From: Bacillus sp. FJAT-26390 | Lineage (GTDB): Bacteria; Bacillota; Bacilli; Paenibacillales; Paenibacillaceae | Reading direction: 5' to 3' | Assembly: GCF_001682865.1 (NCBI RefSeq) | Contig: NZ_MAQX01000033.1 | Coordinates: forward strand, 124,001 to 188,000 | DNA: 64,000 nucleotides | Shown here: positions 8,485 to 16,963 of the stretch, one piece after another | How the letters are laid out: each line of letters opens with the position of its first letter | How positions within the stretch are numbered: position 1 is the stretch's first letter | Notes under the pieces: generated by a model | Told to the model about the DNA's origin: nothing | Databases searched by the model: none | What the model saw: only the letters and a program-made list of their open reading frames with translations | Position numbers and translations under genes: made by a program

Positions 8485-9627
8485 TTATTTGGATCTGGAT
8501 TCAGCATCAACCTTGAGCCGAAGCCTCATTCGGTTTAAAAAGTTTATTAGCGGCCTGCGCGTTTTGTCTACGATTCCGGTTACCTCTGCCCCGATTTGGA
8601 GGAAGAACATCAGCAAGCAAATGACGGCGAAGGTGATCCAGTTCGCAGCGCTTGATTGCACGACTGCCGATTGCACGATAGCCAAAGCGCCGAATATCGC
8701 TGCAACTCCCCATATGATCAAGACGGTGCGGCGGTGGCTAAAGCCGAGGTCGCGCAGCCTGTGATGCAAGTGGCCTTTATCCGGTGCGAAAATCGGGCGT
8801 TTGTTCACCCAGCGGCGAACGATTGCGAAGAAGGTATCCGAAAGCGGTACGCCGATAATAAGAAGCGGCGTTACAAACGATACGATCGTCACTTGCTTGA
8901 ATCCAAGCATCGAAAGCGTTGCTAGGCTAAAGCCGAGAAACAGCGAGCCGGAGTCGCCCATAAATATTTTTGCGGGATGGAAGTTGAATACGAGAAACCC
9001 TACGATTCCTCCAAGCAGCAGCGTGCTTAGCAGGATAACCGGTTGGAAGCCCATCAGCGATGCCATCACGACGATCGTTGCGATTGCAATGCCGGATACT
9101 CCGGCAGCGAGCCCGTCTAGGCCGTCGATCAAGTTAATCGCATTCGTGACGCCAACGATCCATAGAATCGTGAGCGGAATGCTGATCCAGCCGGCGATCG
9201 GCTGCATCGTTTCGCCGAACGGAATGTTCAGCAGGTCAATCTTTACGTTAAAGCCGAACACGACAACGCATGCTGCCGCGACTTGGCCTAGAAGCTTAAC
9301 TTTTGCCGACAGCTCGAAGCGGTCGTCGAATGCTCCTAAAATAATGATCATCGTACCGCCGACTAGCAGCGCGTTGATCATATTCGAATCTTGAGGGCGA
9401 AGCAGTCCCTCCGGAATAAATGGCGACAGTATAAAAAATGCGCCTACGAATGCAATATAAATAGCTAGACCGCCAAGACGCGGCATAATGCGCGTATGTA
9501 CCTTGCGGTGGTTTGGTTTGTCTATTGCGCCAACTTTAAATGCGAACTTCTTAACAAGCGGCGTCATCGCAATGGCAAGTACTAGAGCGATTATGAACCC
9601 AATTGAATACAGCAAGCCAACCGGCAT
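8485..9627 (-). CDS. tagO: Undecaprenyl-phosphate N-acetylglucosaminyl 1-phosphate transferase, TagO/WecA type
   Basis: Polytopic membrane enzyme of the MraY/WecA superfamily. It transfers GlcNAc-1-phosphate from UDP-GlcNAc to undecaprenyl phosphate, the first committed step of teichoic-acid and SCWP synthesis. The 380 residues show the family marks: KPNHRKVHTRIMPRLGG early, the acidic NAINLIDGLDGLAAG motif, the FMGDSGSLFLGF loop and the C-terminal KGHLHHRL His motif, among about ten hydrophobic helices. GGGGAG is placed 8 bases before the ATG. It follows tagA and csaB on the same strand, so it most likely loads the lipid carrier for the wall polymer that CsaB pyruvylates. A TATAAT box in the 103-base gap to tagA suggests an extra promoter. 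Family assignment is secure; whether the product serves SCWP only or also teichoic acid is inferred. Confidence 0.93.
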   Translation of the reverse strand: MPVGLLYSIGFIIALVLAIAMTPLVKKFAFKVGAIDKPNHRKVHTRIMPRLGGLAIYIAFVGAFFILSPFIPEGLLRPQDSNMINALLVGGTMIIILGAFDDRFELSAKVKLLGQVAAACVVVFGFNVKIDLLNIPFGETMQPIAGWISIPLTILWIVGVTNAINLIDGLDGLAAGVSGIAIATIVVMASLMGFQPVILLSTLLLGGIVGFLVFNFHPAKIFMGDSGSLFLGFSLATLSMLGFKQVTIVSFVTPLLIIGVPLSDTFFAIVRRWVNKRPIFAPDKGHLHHRLRDLGFSHRRTVLIIWGVAAIFGALAIVQSAVVQSSAANWITFAVICLLMFFLQIGAEVTGIVDKTRRPLINFLNRMRLRLKVDAESRSK

Positions 9628-9661
9628 GTGTGCAACTCCCCTTTTTTCTCTACCGAAGTGA

Positions 9662-9691
9662 ATTATACTCCGATTGAAAAAGAAACTCCAA
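9662..9691 (-). promoter_or_regulatory. Candidate internal promoter for tagO
   Basis: Minus strand TTGGAG (9686-9691), 18-base spacer, perfect TATAAT (9662-9667), about 35 bases before the tagO ATG. The -35 box is poor (3 of 6). Confidence 0.45.
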
Positions 9692-9730
9692 CTCCGTTTT
9701 CAACCAATTTTCATGGTTTTAACGAGATTT

Positions 9731-10492
9731 TCACGGTGTAGGCCTAGGTTTTGTTACGTTTTCTTTGTCGCGAAGCACTTTCACTACGAATTTCGGCAAA
9801 ACAAGCATTCTTTTGTATCTTTTTGGCTCTTGAAGCAAGCGATAAAACCATTCCAGCCGAAGTTTTTGGAAAAGAACAGGGGCTCGTTTCAGTTTGCCAG
9901 ACACAACATCAAAGCTGCCGCCGACGCCCATGATAAGAGGCACGTCTAGTTTTTTCTTAAACTTAACAATCCACGGCTCCTGCGTATCTGCTCCTCGGGC
10001 AACGAACAATAAGTCCGGCGCTGCCTCGCGGATCGCAGCTACCACTTCCTCGTCCTGCTCCGGTCCAAAAAATCCGTTTCGGTAGCCAACGATCCGCACC
10101 TGCGGATACTGCAGCTGCAGCTTCTCGGCTGCCGCTTCAATAACCTCCTGCGAAGTCCCGAGCAGATAGGCTTTCCATTTGCGCGATTCGCCCTGCTGCA
10201 ATAGCCGGTGCAAAAGATCAAATCCCGTCACTCGCTCGGCTACCGGATGGCCAACATATTTAGCTGCCCATACGACGCCTGCGCCATCGGGGACAATAAG
10301 GTCCGCACGGCGCATCATTGCGCTGTAATTCGAATCCTCGACCGCGGACATGATCATGATTGGATTAGCTGTAATGACGTGGGTTACGCGTCTCTCTTCG
10401 ATAGCTGTTGTTAAATAATCAACCGTCTCATCCATGCTGGCTTTCGAGAACGGAATGCCGTATATCGGCACAGTCGGTAAACGTTTCGACAA
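9731..10492 (-). CDS. tagA: WecG/TagA/CpsF family glycosyltransferase (ManNAc transferase)
   Basis: A 253-residue GT26-family enzyme that adds N-acetylmannosamine to lipid-linked GlcNAc at the membrane face, making the linkage disaccharide or SCWP repeat. Family marks are VPIYGIPFSKASMDETVDYL at the N-terminus, VITANPIMI, LIVPDGAGVVWA (with the conserved Asp), LLGTSQEV, and GVGGSFDVVSGKLKRAP near the C-terminus. It starts at TTG. The ribosome-binding site GAGGTGAG overlaps the csaB stop codon and the genes are 7 bases apart, so translation is probably coupled. With csaB and tagO it matches the SCWP synthesis trio described in Paenibacillus alvei. Confidence 0.92.
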   Translation of the reverse strand: MSKRLPTVPIYGIPFSKASMDETVDYLTTAIEERRVTHVITANPIMIMSAVEDSNYSAMMRRADLIVPDGAGVVWAAKYVGHPVAERVTGFDLLHRLLQQGESRKWKAYLLGTSQEVIEAAAEKLQLQYPQVRIVGYRNGFFGPEQDEEVVAAIREAAPDLLFVARGADTQEPWIVKFKKKLDVPLIMGVGGSFDVVSGKLKRAPVLFQKLRLEWFYRLLQEPKRYKRMLVLPKFVVKVLRDKENVTKPRPTP

Positions 10493-10499
10493 GAGGAAC

Positions 10500-11678
10500 T
10501 CACCTCGATATGTTATGACGCAATAAATTTACGATTTGTTGCGCCGGTTTTTGCGATTGTTGTTTTAAAAGGTCGATTGCAGGCTTATGCTTCGCTTGCC
10601 AGCCAGCCTTGTCCGCCAGCAGCGAGCTTGCCGCGTCTGCAAAAGCTTCGGCATCCAGCGACTCCGTCGTGCCGATTGCACTTAGCCCTAATCGATTCAG
10701 AAACTGATCGATTTTGGGATCGTATGAGAGGCCAAGCATGGGAACCATTTGGCCTGCTGCATAGATGAGCGCATGGAGGCGCATGCCGAACAAAGCGTCG
10801 CACCGGCTGACCTCAAGCAGCATTTGCTGCGGGTCGTCGCCGGGGGCGGCCAGCTCGGCGGTGGAGCCGGAGCCGAGCCTGCCGCGCAGCCGTTCCATCA
10901 CCTGCTCCGACGTTTCTTGGTCGGAGGGGGTGTGGAACGGCAGGAAGCGCAGCCGGACAGGCATGCGCTTCGACAGCGCGACTAGCGCTTCGACGGCGCG
11001 GGCGAGATCGGCGCCGTCGCTGCGCCAGTGGCGCAGCGACACGCCGACTAGCGGCGGAGCTTCCGCACTTGGTGGAGCCGAGGCTTGCCCGGCCTGCAAG
11101 CTGAGCTGAACTTCAGCATGCGCGCCTCCCGGCAGCGGCAAGCCCATAACCGGATCGGGAACAACCTCGATCTGCTCCGCCGGAACGCCAATTCGTCCCA
11201 GCAAAGCAGCGGATTCTGCATCGCGTACGGATACATACGCGCTGCGCTTCATGACGCTGCGGATGAGAGGGTCCATCCAGCGGCGATTCACAGGGCCAAT
11301 TCCCTGCGAATATGCAAATGTAGGCTTGCCAAGCATCTGTGCGAGCTTCATGACTCCCGTATAATAAGGAATCGTTTTGGCGCTGGTAGCATCCTGCAAG
11401 AGACTGCCGCCTCCGCTAATCAGACCATCGCTGCCCCGCAGCGCTTTCCATAAATCAGCTGGGTGCATTCGCCTTACGGATTCAACGCCATACATCTGGC
11501 TTGTCCACGCTGGATCAGCCGACAGGACGATCGGTTCAATCCGAACGCCCTGCGCCGCTCCTTCTTCCTCCAATGCAAGCAATATCGATCTGAGCACCGC
11601 TTCGTCACCGCTATTGCTGAAGCCATAATAGCCCGATATTACTATTCGACGAATTTGCGAACGATTGCCGGTGCCCAT
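10500..11678 (-). CDS. csaB: Polysaccharide pyruvyl transferase CsaB
   Basis: A 392-residue enzyme of the polysaccharide pyruvyl transferase family. CsaB adds a pyruvate ketal to ManNAc of the secondary cell-wall polymer, the ligand that SLH domains grip. Visible marks are RRIVISGYYGFSNSGDEAVL, the glycine-rich LISGGGSLLQDATS, FAYSQGIGPVNRRWM, and the C-terminal LFGMRLHALIYAAG and VPMLGLSYDPKIDQFL. The ATG overlaps the upstream membrane-protein gene by 37 bases, with GAAGGGGC about 10 bases before it. Bases 10780-11130 (residues about 190-300) are distinctly GC-rich and Ala/Pro-rich compared with the rest. Three SLH-bearing proteins within this window are its obvious clients. Confidence 0.93.
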   Translation of the reverse strand: MGTGNRSQIRRIVISGYYGFSNSGDEAVLRSILLALEEEGAAQGVRIEPIVLSADPAWTSQMYGVESVRRMHPADLWKALRGSDGLISGGGSLLQDATSAKTIPYYTGVMKLAQMLGKPTFAYSQGIGPVNRRWMDPLIRSVMKRSAYVSVRDAESAALLGRIGVPAEQIEVVPDPVMGLPLPGGAHAEVQLSLQAGQASAPPSAEAPPLVGVSLRHWRSDGADLARAVEALVALSKRMPVRLRFLPFHTPSDQETSEQVMERLRGRLGSGSTAELAAPGDDPQQMLLEVSRCDALFGMRLHALIYAAGQMVPMLGLSYDPKIDQFLNRLGLSAIGTTESLDAEAFADAASSLLADKAGWQAKHKPAIDLLKQQSQKPAQQIVNLLRHNISR

Positions 11679-13783
11679 TTACGTATTGCCCCTTCCACGA
11701 TCTGCCATGCCACGATCAAAATACAGCCTATAATTGCGCCTACACCCAATCCGAGCAGTACTCGAATGATTGAAATGTAGAGCGGCGTATGAAGATGCGC
11801 GAACGTATCAACCATCGACAGCTGTCCAATCGAGCCGATAATGATAAGCAGCCATGCTGCGCGGTATCTCAGCGATAGGAAAAGTCCCAGCAGCAATAGC
11901 GGATGCGCGAGCAAGAACTCTTTGAAGCGCGGCCGCACGCCAACGGTTGATTCCAAAAAGCGGCGAATAACCAGCTCAATGGACGATACTTGTCCGCTGT
12001 TGCCTGTACGAGACAGATAGTAGTAGCCGATGATTCCGATCACTGCCGCCAAAATAATCCATGTCAACGTTATTGGCTTCGTAAGCAGTGCTTTCAATCT
12101 ACCCACAGTAATCTGACTGTTGTATAGCAACACATAGATAGCAACGAGTGCTATAGGTGCCAAATGAAGCAAGCCCACACCTCTGAATTGCTCCAGCTTC
12201 AAATTGTACGTAATGTTATTCAACAATCCGAATAAAATAGGAACGGCCATTAGCGAGATCAATGTAGCTACGATAAACCAGTTCAACGCCAGTCCAAAAC
12301 GCCTTCCCGTGGACAATGCAGGGAACAGCCATTTCATGCGGGAGCCATTCTCATAGATGGCGCCTGGCTGTGGAGCTTGTCCTTGCTGGCTGCGGCCCAC
12401 AGACCAATTAGGTCCGCCAATGACGCGCCGATCGCCAACCGTACGGGCATAAATCCGGTTCATCACCCATACAAGCGCGAGCGTAGGAGCTGCGATTGCC
12501 GCACCTAGAGCAAGCCCTTGCTCCATGATCGAGCTATTGAGCTTATACAAGCCTGCGCTTCCGACAAGGCCGATTGCAAAGACTGGAATATATACGCCGG
12601 GAATGAACGCGCCAACCAGCAAGGCGATGAGAGCAATTGCACCCAAGGCAACCACTGCCCGCACCGGCTTATTCCATGATGGCGGATCATAGTCGAACGG
12701 TTTTGGCGTACCTGGCGTAAAGCCATCCTTCGAAAGCTTCGCGACCACGCCGTCTTCTGCGCTCATCGCTTCTGCAAGCCTGTCCAAGGAATGAACGACT
12801 TTAGCTTTTTCGGTATTTGACTCTACCATGCCGTTAATGAAAAACATACGGATATTCCGGTCTTTTGCCGCCAAAAGAAAACGGTCCGAAATCGCGCTTG
12901 TCGTCATGGTCATCCCATCGGTCTCCGACAAGGAATATAACCTTACTGCATTATAGTTTGTAATATATGCTAATTTATTTATGCCTTCTTGCGGTTTTTT
13001 TAAATTTTCGATTACGGCAACGCCCATATCGTATTTTTTTAACAGCTCGCCGAATTTAGTAAGGCTGTTATCCGTCGCTTGATCGGATGCGCCCTTTACT
13101 TTATCGCCATCAAACAATACGCGATTTACGCCGTAGCCTTTTAAATTCGCAAGAACCTCTTCTGTATCCGCTTGGTTGTAAGGCTTAACGCGGTCAGAGA
13201 AACGCGGCAATATGCCTAGGCCTGCGTCGTGGATCGTTTGCAGCGACATCGGGTCAAAATCCAACGTTTTCATAATCGCTTCCGCAATCGGAATCTCAAC
13301 GACAATGCCGTTGCGTCCGCCGAATGACCAATCGCTGTATACCGCTTCCGAACGATCGAATGCTTTGCGGACAATTGGCCCGATCAGCTCTTCTTCCTTA
13401 GGTCCACTAAATAAAATATAAGTAAAGTTCTGGCCGACAGCTTCAAACTTGCCTTGCAGCATGGCTGCATCCCTTGAGCTGTAATACGTCAATCTGCCCG
13501 ATAATTGCAGTTCCTTAAGCGAGCTCTCATAGACGGCCATCGTCGTAATGCCGGATTCCTTCAGCAACGCTAGCTTCTCCGTCAGGAAAGATAGCGGCCT
13601 AGCCTGCTTCTCAGCTACCTCGGCAATATCCCGATAATCAAACACATACTCCACTTGCTTCGATGATTTCTCCATTTCCATACGGACGGCGCCGAGCGGC
13701 AATGCTGCCGCTACCCCTATTATTGCAATTACCCATAATACAAACCTTGCCCGCCGATTCCATTGCTGCCAACGTAAAAACAC
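11642..13783 (-). CDS. DUF5693-like polytopic membrane protein in the SCWP operon
   Basis: A 713-residue membrane protein of unknown function that I place in the DUF5693 family from its context and layout. It starts at GTG with GGAGG 6 bases before it. One helix spans residues 13-33 (LWVIAIIGVAAALPLGAV), then about 340 residues of soluble, extracytoplasmic-looking alpha/beta domain (SGITTMAVYESSLKELQLSG; NLKGYGVNRVLFDGDKV), then some eight to ten hydrophobic helices from about residue 375 to 690. It overlaps csaB and lies 35 bases after pgcA, so it is co-transcribed with wall-polymer genes. A role in exporting, polymerising or attaching the polymer would fit but is pure inference. A tool search against DUF5693 would confirm the family. 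Confidence 0.75.
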   Translation of the reverse strand: MFLRWQQWNRRARFVLWVIAIIGVAAALPLGAVRMEMEKSSKQVEYVFDYRDIAEVAEKQARPLSFLTEKLALLKESGITTMAVYESSLKELQLSGRLTYYSSRDAAMLQGKFEAVGQNFTYILFSGPKEEELIGPIVRKAFDRSEAVYSDWSFGGRNGIVVEIPIAEAIMKTLDFDPMSLQTIHDAGLGILPRFSDRVKPYNQADTEEVLANLKGYGVNRVLFDGDKVKGASDQATDNSLTKFGELLKKYDMGVAVIENLKKPQEGINKLAYITNYNAVRLYSLSETDGMTMTTSAISDRFLLAAKDRNIRMFFINGMVESNTEKAKVVHSLDRLAEAMSAEDGVVAKLSKDGFTPGTPKPFDYDPPSWNKPVRAVVALGAIALIALLVGAFIPGVYIPVFAIGLVGSAGLYKLNSSIMEQGLALGAAIAAPTLALVWVMNRIYARTVGDRRVIGGPNWSVGRSQQGQAPQPGAIYENGSRMKWLFPALSTGRRFGLALNWFIVATLISLMAVPILFGLLNNITYNLKLEQFRGVGLLHLAPIALVAIYVLLYNSQITVGRLKALLTKPITLTWIILAAVIGIIGYYYLSRTGNSGQVSSIELVIRRFLESTVGVRPRFKEFLLAHPLLLLGLFLSLRYRAAWLLIIIGSIGQLSMVDTFAHLHTPLYISIIRVLLGLGVGAIIGCILIVAWQIVEGAIRKWAPAIVRKFVE

Positions 13784-13818
13784 GTAATTCCTCCGTTCTA
13801 AACAGGTTGATTATCGTT

Positions 13819-15543
13819 CTATTCGTTTCGGTCTACCCGTTCCATAACGGCTGTCTTCAACGTTTGCAGCGCAGCAGAAGCAGAATCGTTCGACTCGCCC
13901 TTGACCGCAAAATAAACCTTGATCTTCGGCTCCGTACCGGATGGACGCAAGCAGAACCATGAGCCGTCCTCAAGCAAATATTTCAATACGTTTTCTGGGC
14001 GAAGCCCGTCTTGGCCCTTGCCGTAATCGAGCACACGCTCTACCTTAACGCCTCTAATTTCTGCTGGCGGATTTTGGCGCCAATCATCCATAATGGCACC
14101 GATTTTTTGTACCCCGTCAAAGCCTTTAAGCGTGCGTGACTCTAGCCCTTCTAAGTAGAAGCCAAACTTTGCGTAGAGCTCAAGCAGCACGTCATATAAT
14201 GTTTTTCCTTGGCTGCTATAGTATGCCGCAGCTTCCGAAATCAATAACGCAGCAACGATAGCATCTTTATCGCGCGCATAGGTTCCCGTTAAATAACCAT
14301 AGCTCTCTTCATAGCCAAACAAGAAAGAACGCTCGCCTGTTTGCTCATAGCGGGTCATTTTTTCTCCGATATATTTGAAGCCGGTTAACGTGTTCTCAAC
14401 GGCTGCCCCGTACGAGCGGGCAATCTCCGCGCCGAGCTCGCTAGTCACGATTGTTTTAACGACTACGCCATTGGCTGGCAGTTGGCCGCGCTCCTTCAAC
14501 TGGCTAAGCACATAATGAACCATCAGCGCACCGGATTGGTTGCCCGTAAGCACCACATATTCGCCCTCGTTGTTTTTCACCACAGCGCCCATTCGGTCGG
14601 CATCGGGGTCCGTACCGATAATGATATCGGCATCCACCTCCTGCGCAAGCTTAATCGCCAGCGTGAACGCTTCCCGCTCTTCGGGGTTAGGCGATTTCAC
14701 CGTGCTGAAATAGCCGTCTGGCTGCTCCTGCTCGGGAACGATGTGGACATTGTTGAAGCCGACTTTTTTTAGCACTTCACGTACGGGCATATTGCCCGTC
14801 CCATGCAGCGGCGTAAACACGACGCTAAACTTTTCGCCGATTCCACCTTTAATCAGATCCGCATTTAAGCTTTGTGCAACTACCGTATCGATATATTGTT
14901 GATCGGCTTCCTCGCCAAGCCAGCGAAGCAAGCCTTTTGCTTCCGCTTCCTCGCGGCTTACCCTTTTCACTTCATCGAAACCAGCAATTTGGCTGATCGC
15001 TGAAATCACTTGTTCAGCTTCCTCAGGGATGAGCTGGCAGCCGTCAGAGCCGTATGCTTTGTAGCCGTTATATTCAGGCGGATTATGGCTAGCCGTAATA
15101 ACGATACCGCTGGAGGCCTTTAGCTCGCGCACCGCATAGGAAAGCTGAGGTGTCGGACGAAGCGCAGAGAACAAATAAGTGACAATGCCGTTGCCTGCAA
15201 GCACAAGCGCAGCATCAAGCGCAAATTCAGGCGAATAGTTACGGGAGTCATGCGCAATGACAACCGACGGCGCAGCTTCGGCTGATGCGCCTGCAAGCAG
15301 CCAATTGGCAAGTCCTTGCGTCGCTTTGCCGACTGTATAGGCGTTCAAACGGTTTGTCCCTGCGCCCATCACGCCGCGCAAGCCCCCCGTACCGAACTCA
15401 AGGTCACGATAGAAACGATCCGTAATTTCCTTCTCTTGCCCTTCAAGGCCGCGAAGCTCTTCCTTCGTCGCTGTATCGATAAGCGGATCATTAAGCCAAG
15501 CCTCATATTTAGCAATAACAGTATCATTAGTTGGAGTTGTCAT
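13819..15543 (-). CDS. pgcA: Phosphoglucomutase/phosphomannomutase (alpha-D-phosphohexomutase)
   Basis: A 574-residue cytosolic phosphohexomutase that interconverts hexose 1- and 6-phosphates for nucleotide-sugar synthesis. The active-site serine is in TASHNPPEYNG (Ser152), the metal-binding loop is GTDPDADRMG (about 310), the sugar-specificity loop is FGYEESYGYL, and the phosphate-binding loop near the C-terminus is RPSGTEPKIKVYF. The length suits the long PgcA form of Bacillus, which feeds UDP-glucose and glycolipid synthesis, rather than the shorter GlmM. It sits between fabZ and the DUF5693 gene with gaps of about 35 bases, so it probably supplies sugar for the wall polymer. The substrate preference (Glc or Man) cannot be read from sequence. 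Confidence 0.9.
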   Translation of the reverse strand: MTTPTNDTVIAKYEAWLNDPLIDTATKEELRGLEGQEKEITDRFYRDLEFGTGGLRGVMGAGTNRLNAYTVGKATQGLANWLLAGASAEAAPSVVIAHDSRNYSPEFALDAALVLAGNGIVTYLFSALRPTPQLSYAVRELKASSGIVITASHNPPEYNGYKAYGSDGCQLIPEEAEQVISAISQIAGFDEVKRVSREEAEAKGLLRWLGEEADQQYIDTVVAQSLNADLIKGGIGEKFSVVFTPLHGTGNMPVREVLKKVGFNNVHIVPEQEQPDGYFSTVKSPNPEEREAFTLAIKLAQEVDADIIIGTDPDADRMGAVVKNNEGEYVVLTGNQSGALMVHYVLSQLKERGQLPANGVVVKTIVTSELGAEIARSYGAAVENTLTGFKYIGEKMTRYEQTGERSFLFGYEESYGYLTGTYARDKDAIVAALLISEAAAYYSSQGKTLYDVLLELYAKFGFYLEGLESRTLKGFDGVQKIGAIMDDWRQNPPAEIRGVKVERVLDYGKGQDGLRPENVLKYLLEDGSWFCLRPSGTEPKIKVYFAVKGESNDSASAALQTLKTAVMERVDRNE

Positions 15544-15576
15544 AATTATCAGCCTCTCTCATTCATCATTTTTAAT

Positions 15577-16008
15577 TTATGAAGGATTTGATAAAGCAAA
15601 CATTAGCTCGCCTTCGGCAACGATTTGATCGCCTACTCTTGCTGTTCCTTGCCCTTTGCCGATAGAACCCTTGAGCCTGGTTATTTGCACTTCAAGCGTC
15701 AGCGTGTCTCCAGGCTTTACTTGCCCGCGGAAACGGAAACCGTCAATGCCCGCAAAAAAGCCCAGCTTGCCGCGATTCGCTTCAATCATAAGCATTGCAA
15801 CTGTTCCGACCTGCGCAAGCGCTTCTACTATAAGTACGCCAGGCATAACCGGATAGCCGGGAAAGTGACCTGCAAAGTAAGGCTCGTTCATCGTAACATT
15901 TTTCAAACCGACTGCTCTTACGCCTGGCTCAACCTCCAAAATACGATCGATTAGCAGAAACGGCGGGCGGTGCGGAATGATTTCTTGAATTTGATTAATG
16001 TCCAACAT
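15577..16008 (-). CDS. fabZ: 3-hydroxyacyl-[ACP] dehydratase FabZ
   Basis: A 143-residue hot-dog-fold dehydratase of fatty-acid elongation that removes water from 3-hydroxyacyl-ACP. The catalytic His48 lies in EPYFAGHFPGYPVMPG and Glu62 in LIVEALAQVG; IPHRPPFLLIDRI is the conserved N-terminal block. Size and motifs are standard. The ATG at 16008 is preceded by AAAGGGG at a long spacing of 12 bases. It heads the run fabZ-pgcA-DUF5693-csaB-tagA-tagO. In B. subtilis the equivalent gene (ywpB) also lies close to flhO-flhP, so its position is ancestral. Confidence 0.95.
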   Translation of the reverse strand: MLDINQIQEIIPHRPPFLLIDRILEVEPGVRAVGLKNVTMNEPYFAGHFPGYPVMPGVLIVEALAQVGTVAMLMIEANRGKLGFFAGIDGFRFRGQVKPGDTLTLEVQITRLKGSIGKGQGTARVGDQIVAEGELMFALSNPS

Positions 16009-16111
16009 GTTAGAAAAAAGCCCCTTTCAAAGGTTGAGTAGTATAAAAACGGTGTAATTGTACGACACTAAGCATATCCCTCATAAAACTGCAGTTTATG
16101 GAGGTTAAGAT

Positions 16112-16158
16112 AAGGGGCTTGGCTGCTTGGACCAGAAGTGTCCTTCGCCAAGCCTCTT
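16112..16158. repeat. Inverted repeat between the PgsA-like gene and fabZ
   Basis: Arms of 12 bases (16112-16123 and 16147-16158, one G-U type mismatch) around a 23-base loop that can itself pair partly. No T run follows on the minus strand, so this is not a clear intrinsic terminator; it may be a processing or weak termination signal between the two genes. Confidence 0.4.
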
Positions 16159-16184
16159 TGTTCATATGTAGAAGCCTAGGTAGA

Positions 16185-16718
16185 TCATGAATGCCCGGTC
16201 GGCGTTCCCGGGGCAGCTTTATTGAGCGCCTTAAACATAACGACATACATAATAGAAGTAATGAACGAAAAGGCAATAACCGCCCATAAATACGAATGGG
16301 CATTTGGCGCTTCAAAGAAGATGAGCATAATCGCCACATAGAACAACACGGTTGTCAGCTTTCCCATCCAATTCGCCGGCACTGTCTTCTTTCCTCGAAA
16401 ATGAGAAAACAATCCTCCAGCTATCATACCTAGATCGCGCAAAAACATCGCTGCTGCCGCCGCCCACGAAATATGGCCGGAAATGAGCAACGATACAATA
16501 ACGGTTATGAGCATCAGCTTGTCAGCGAGCGGATCGAGCATAATGCCTACCATCGTAACCTGGCCGCTTCTGCGCGCGATATAACCATCCAGCACATCGG
16601 TAATGCCTGCAGCAACCATAATCAAGAAAGCGGGTATCATATGCCCATTTACGAATACCGCAATGTACACGGGAATCAATACAAAACGCAATGATGTTAA
16701 TAGATTCGGCAGATTCAA
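16185..16718 (-). CDS. CDP-alcohol phosphatidyltransferase, PgsA-like
   Basis: A 177-residue membrane enzyme of the CDP-alcohol phosphotransferase family, which joins a CDP-activated lipid to an alcohol; the closest role is phosphatidylglycerophosphate synthase. The full catalytic signature is present: D41..DG(44-45)..AR(48-49)..G58..D62..D66, within DVLDGYIARRSGQ and GIMLDPLADK. Five or six hydrophobic helices surround it. It starts at TTG (16718) with AGAGGAG 9 bases upstream. In B. subtilis the housekeeping pgsA lies elsewhere, so this could be a paralogue with another alcohol acceptor. It is divergent from the Ig-like repeat gene, and a TATAAT at 16878-16883 on this strand is the best promoter candidate. 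Confidence 0.85.
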   Translation of the reverse strand: MNLPNLLTSLRFVLIPVYIAVFVNGHMIPAFLIMVAAGITDVLDGYIARRSGQVTMVGIMLDPLADKLMLITVIVSLLISGHISWAAAAAMFLRDLGMIAGGLFSHFRGKKTVPANWMGKLTTVLFYVAIMLIFFEAPNAHSYLWAVIAFSFITSIMYVVMFKALNKAAPGTPTGHS

Positions 16719-16963
16719 ACTCGCACGCTCCTCTACCTATTACTGACGTCCACCATGGTTCCCAACTATTATACAACTACCTCCCCTAAAAATAAAACTG
16801 TCGCTGGTCCGAGAAAGCCGAGTTTTTATGCATCAGTCGCCCCATCCTGCCTCTTTCGCAAAAGTTTTATTACCATATTATACCTTTGTTCTTCATTTTC
16901 GCCATCTCTTTACCGTTATTAATAGAAGACCATTTACTTTAACCAAGAAAGGACAGGGATGTA

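Noticed and set aside
16010..16339. 109-codon minus-strand frame over the end of the PgsA-like gene
   Set aside because: Different frame from a clear enzyme gene, Arg/Leu-rich, no start signals.
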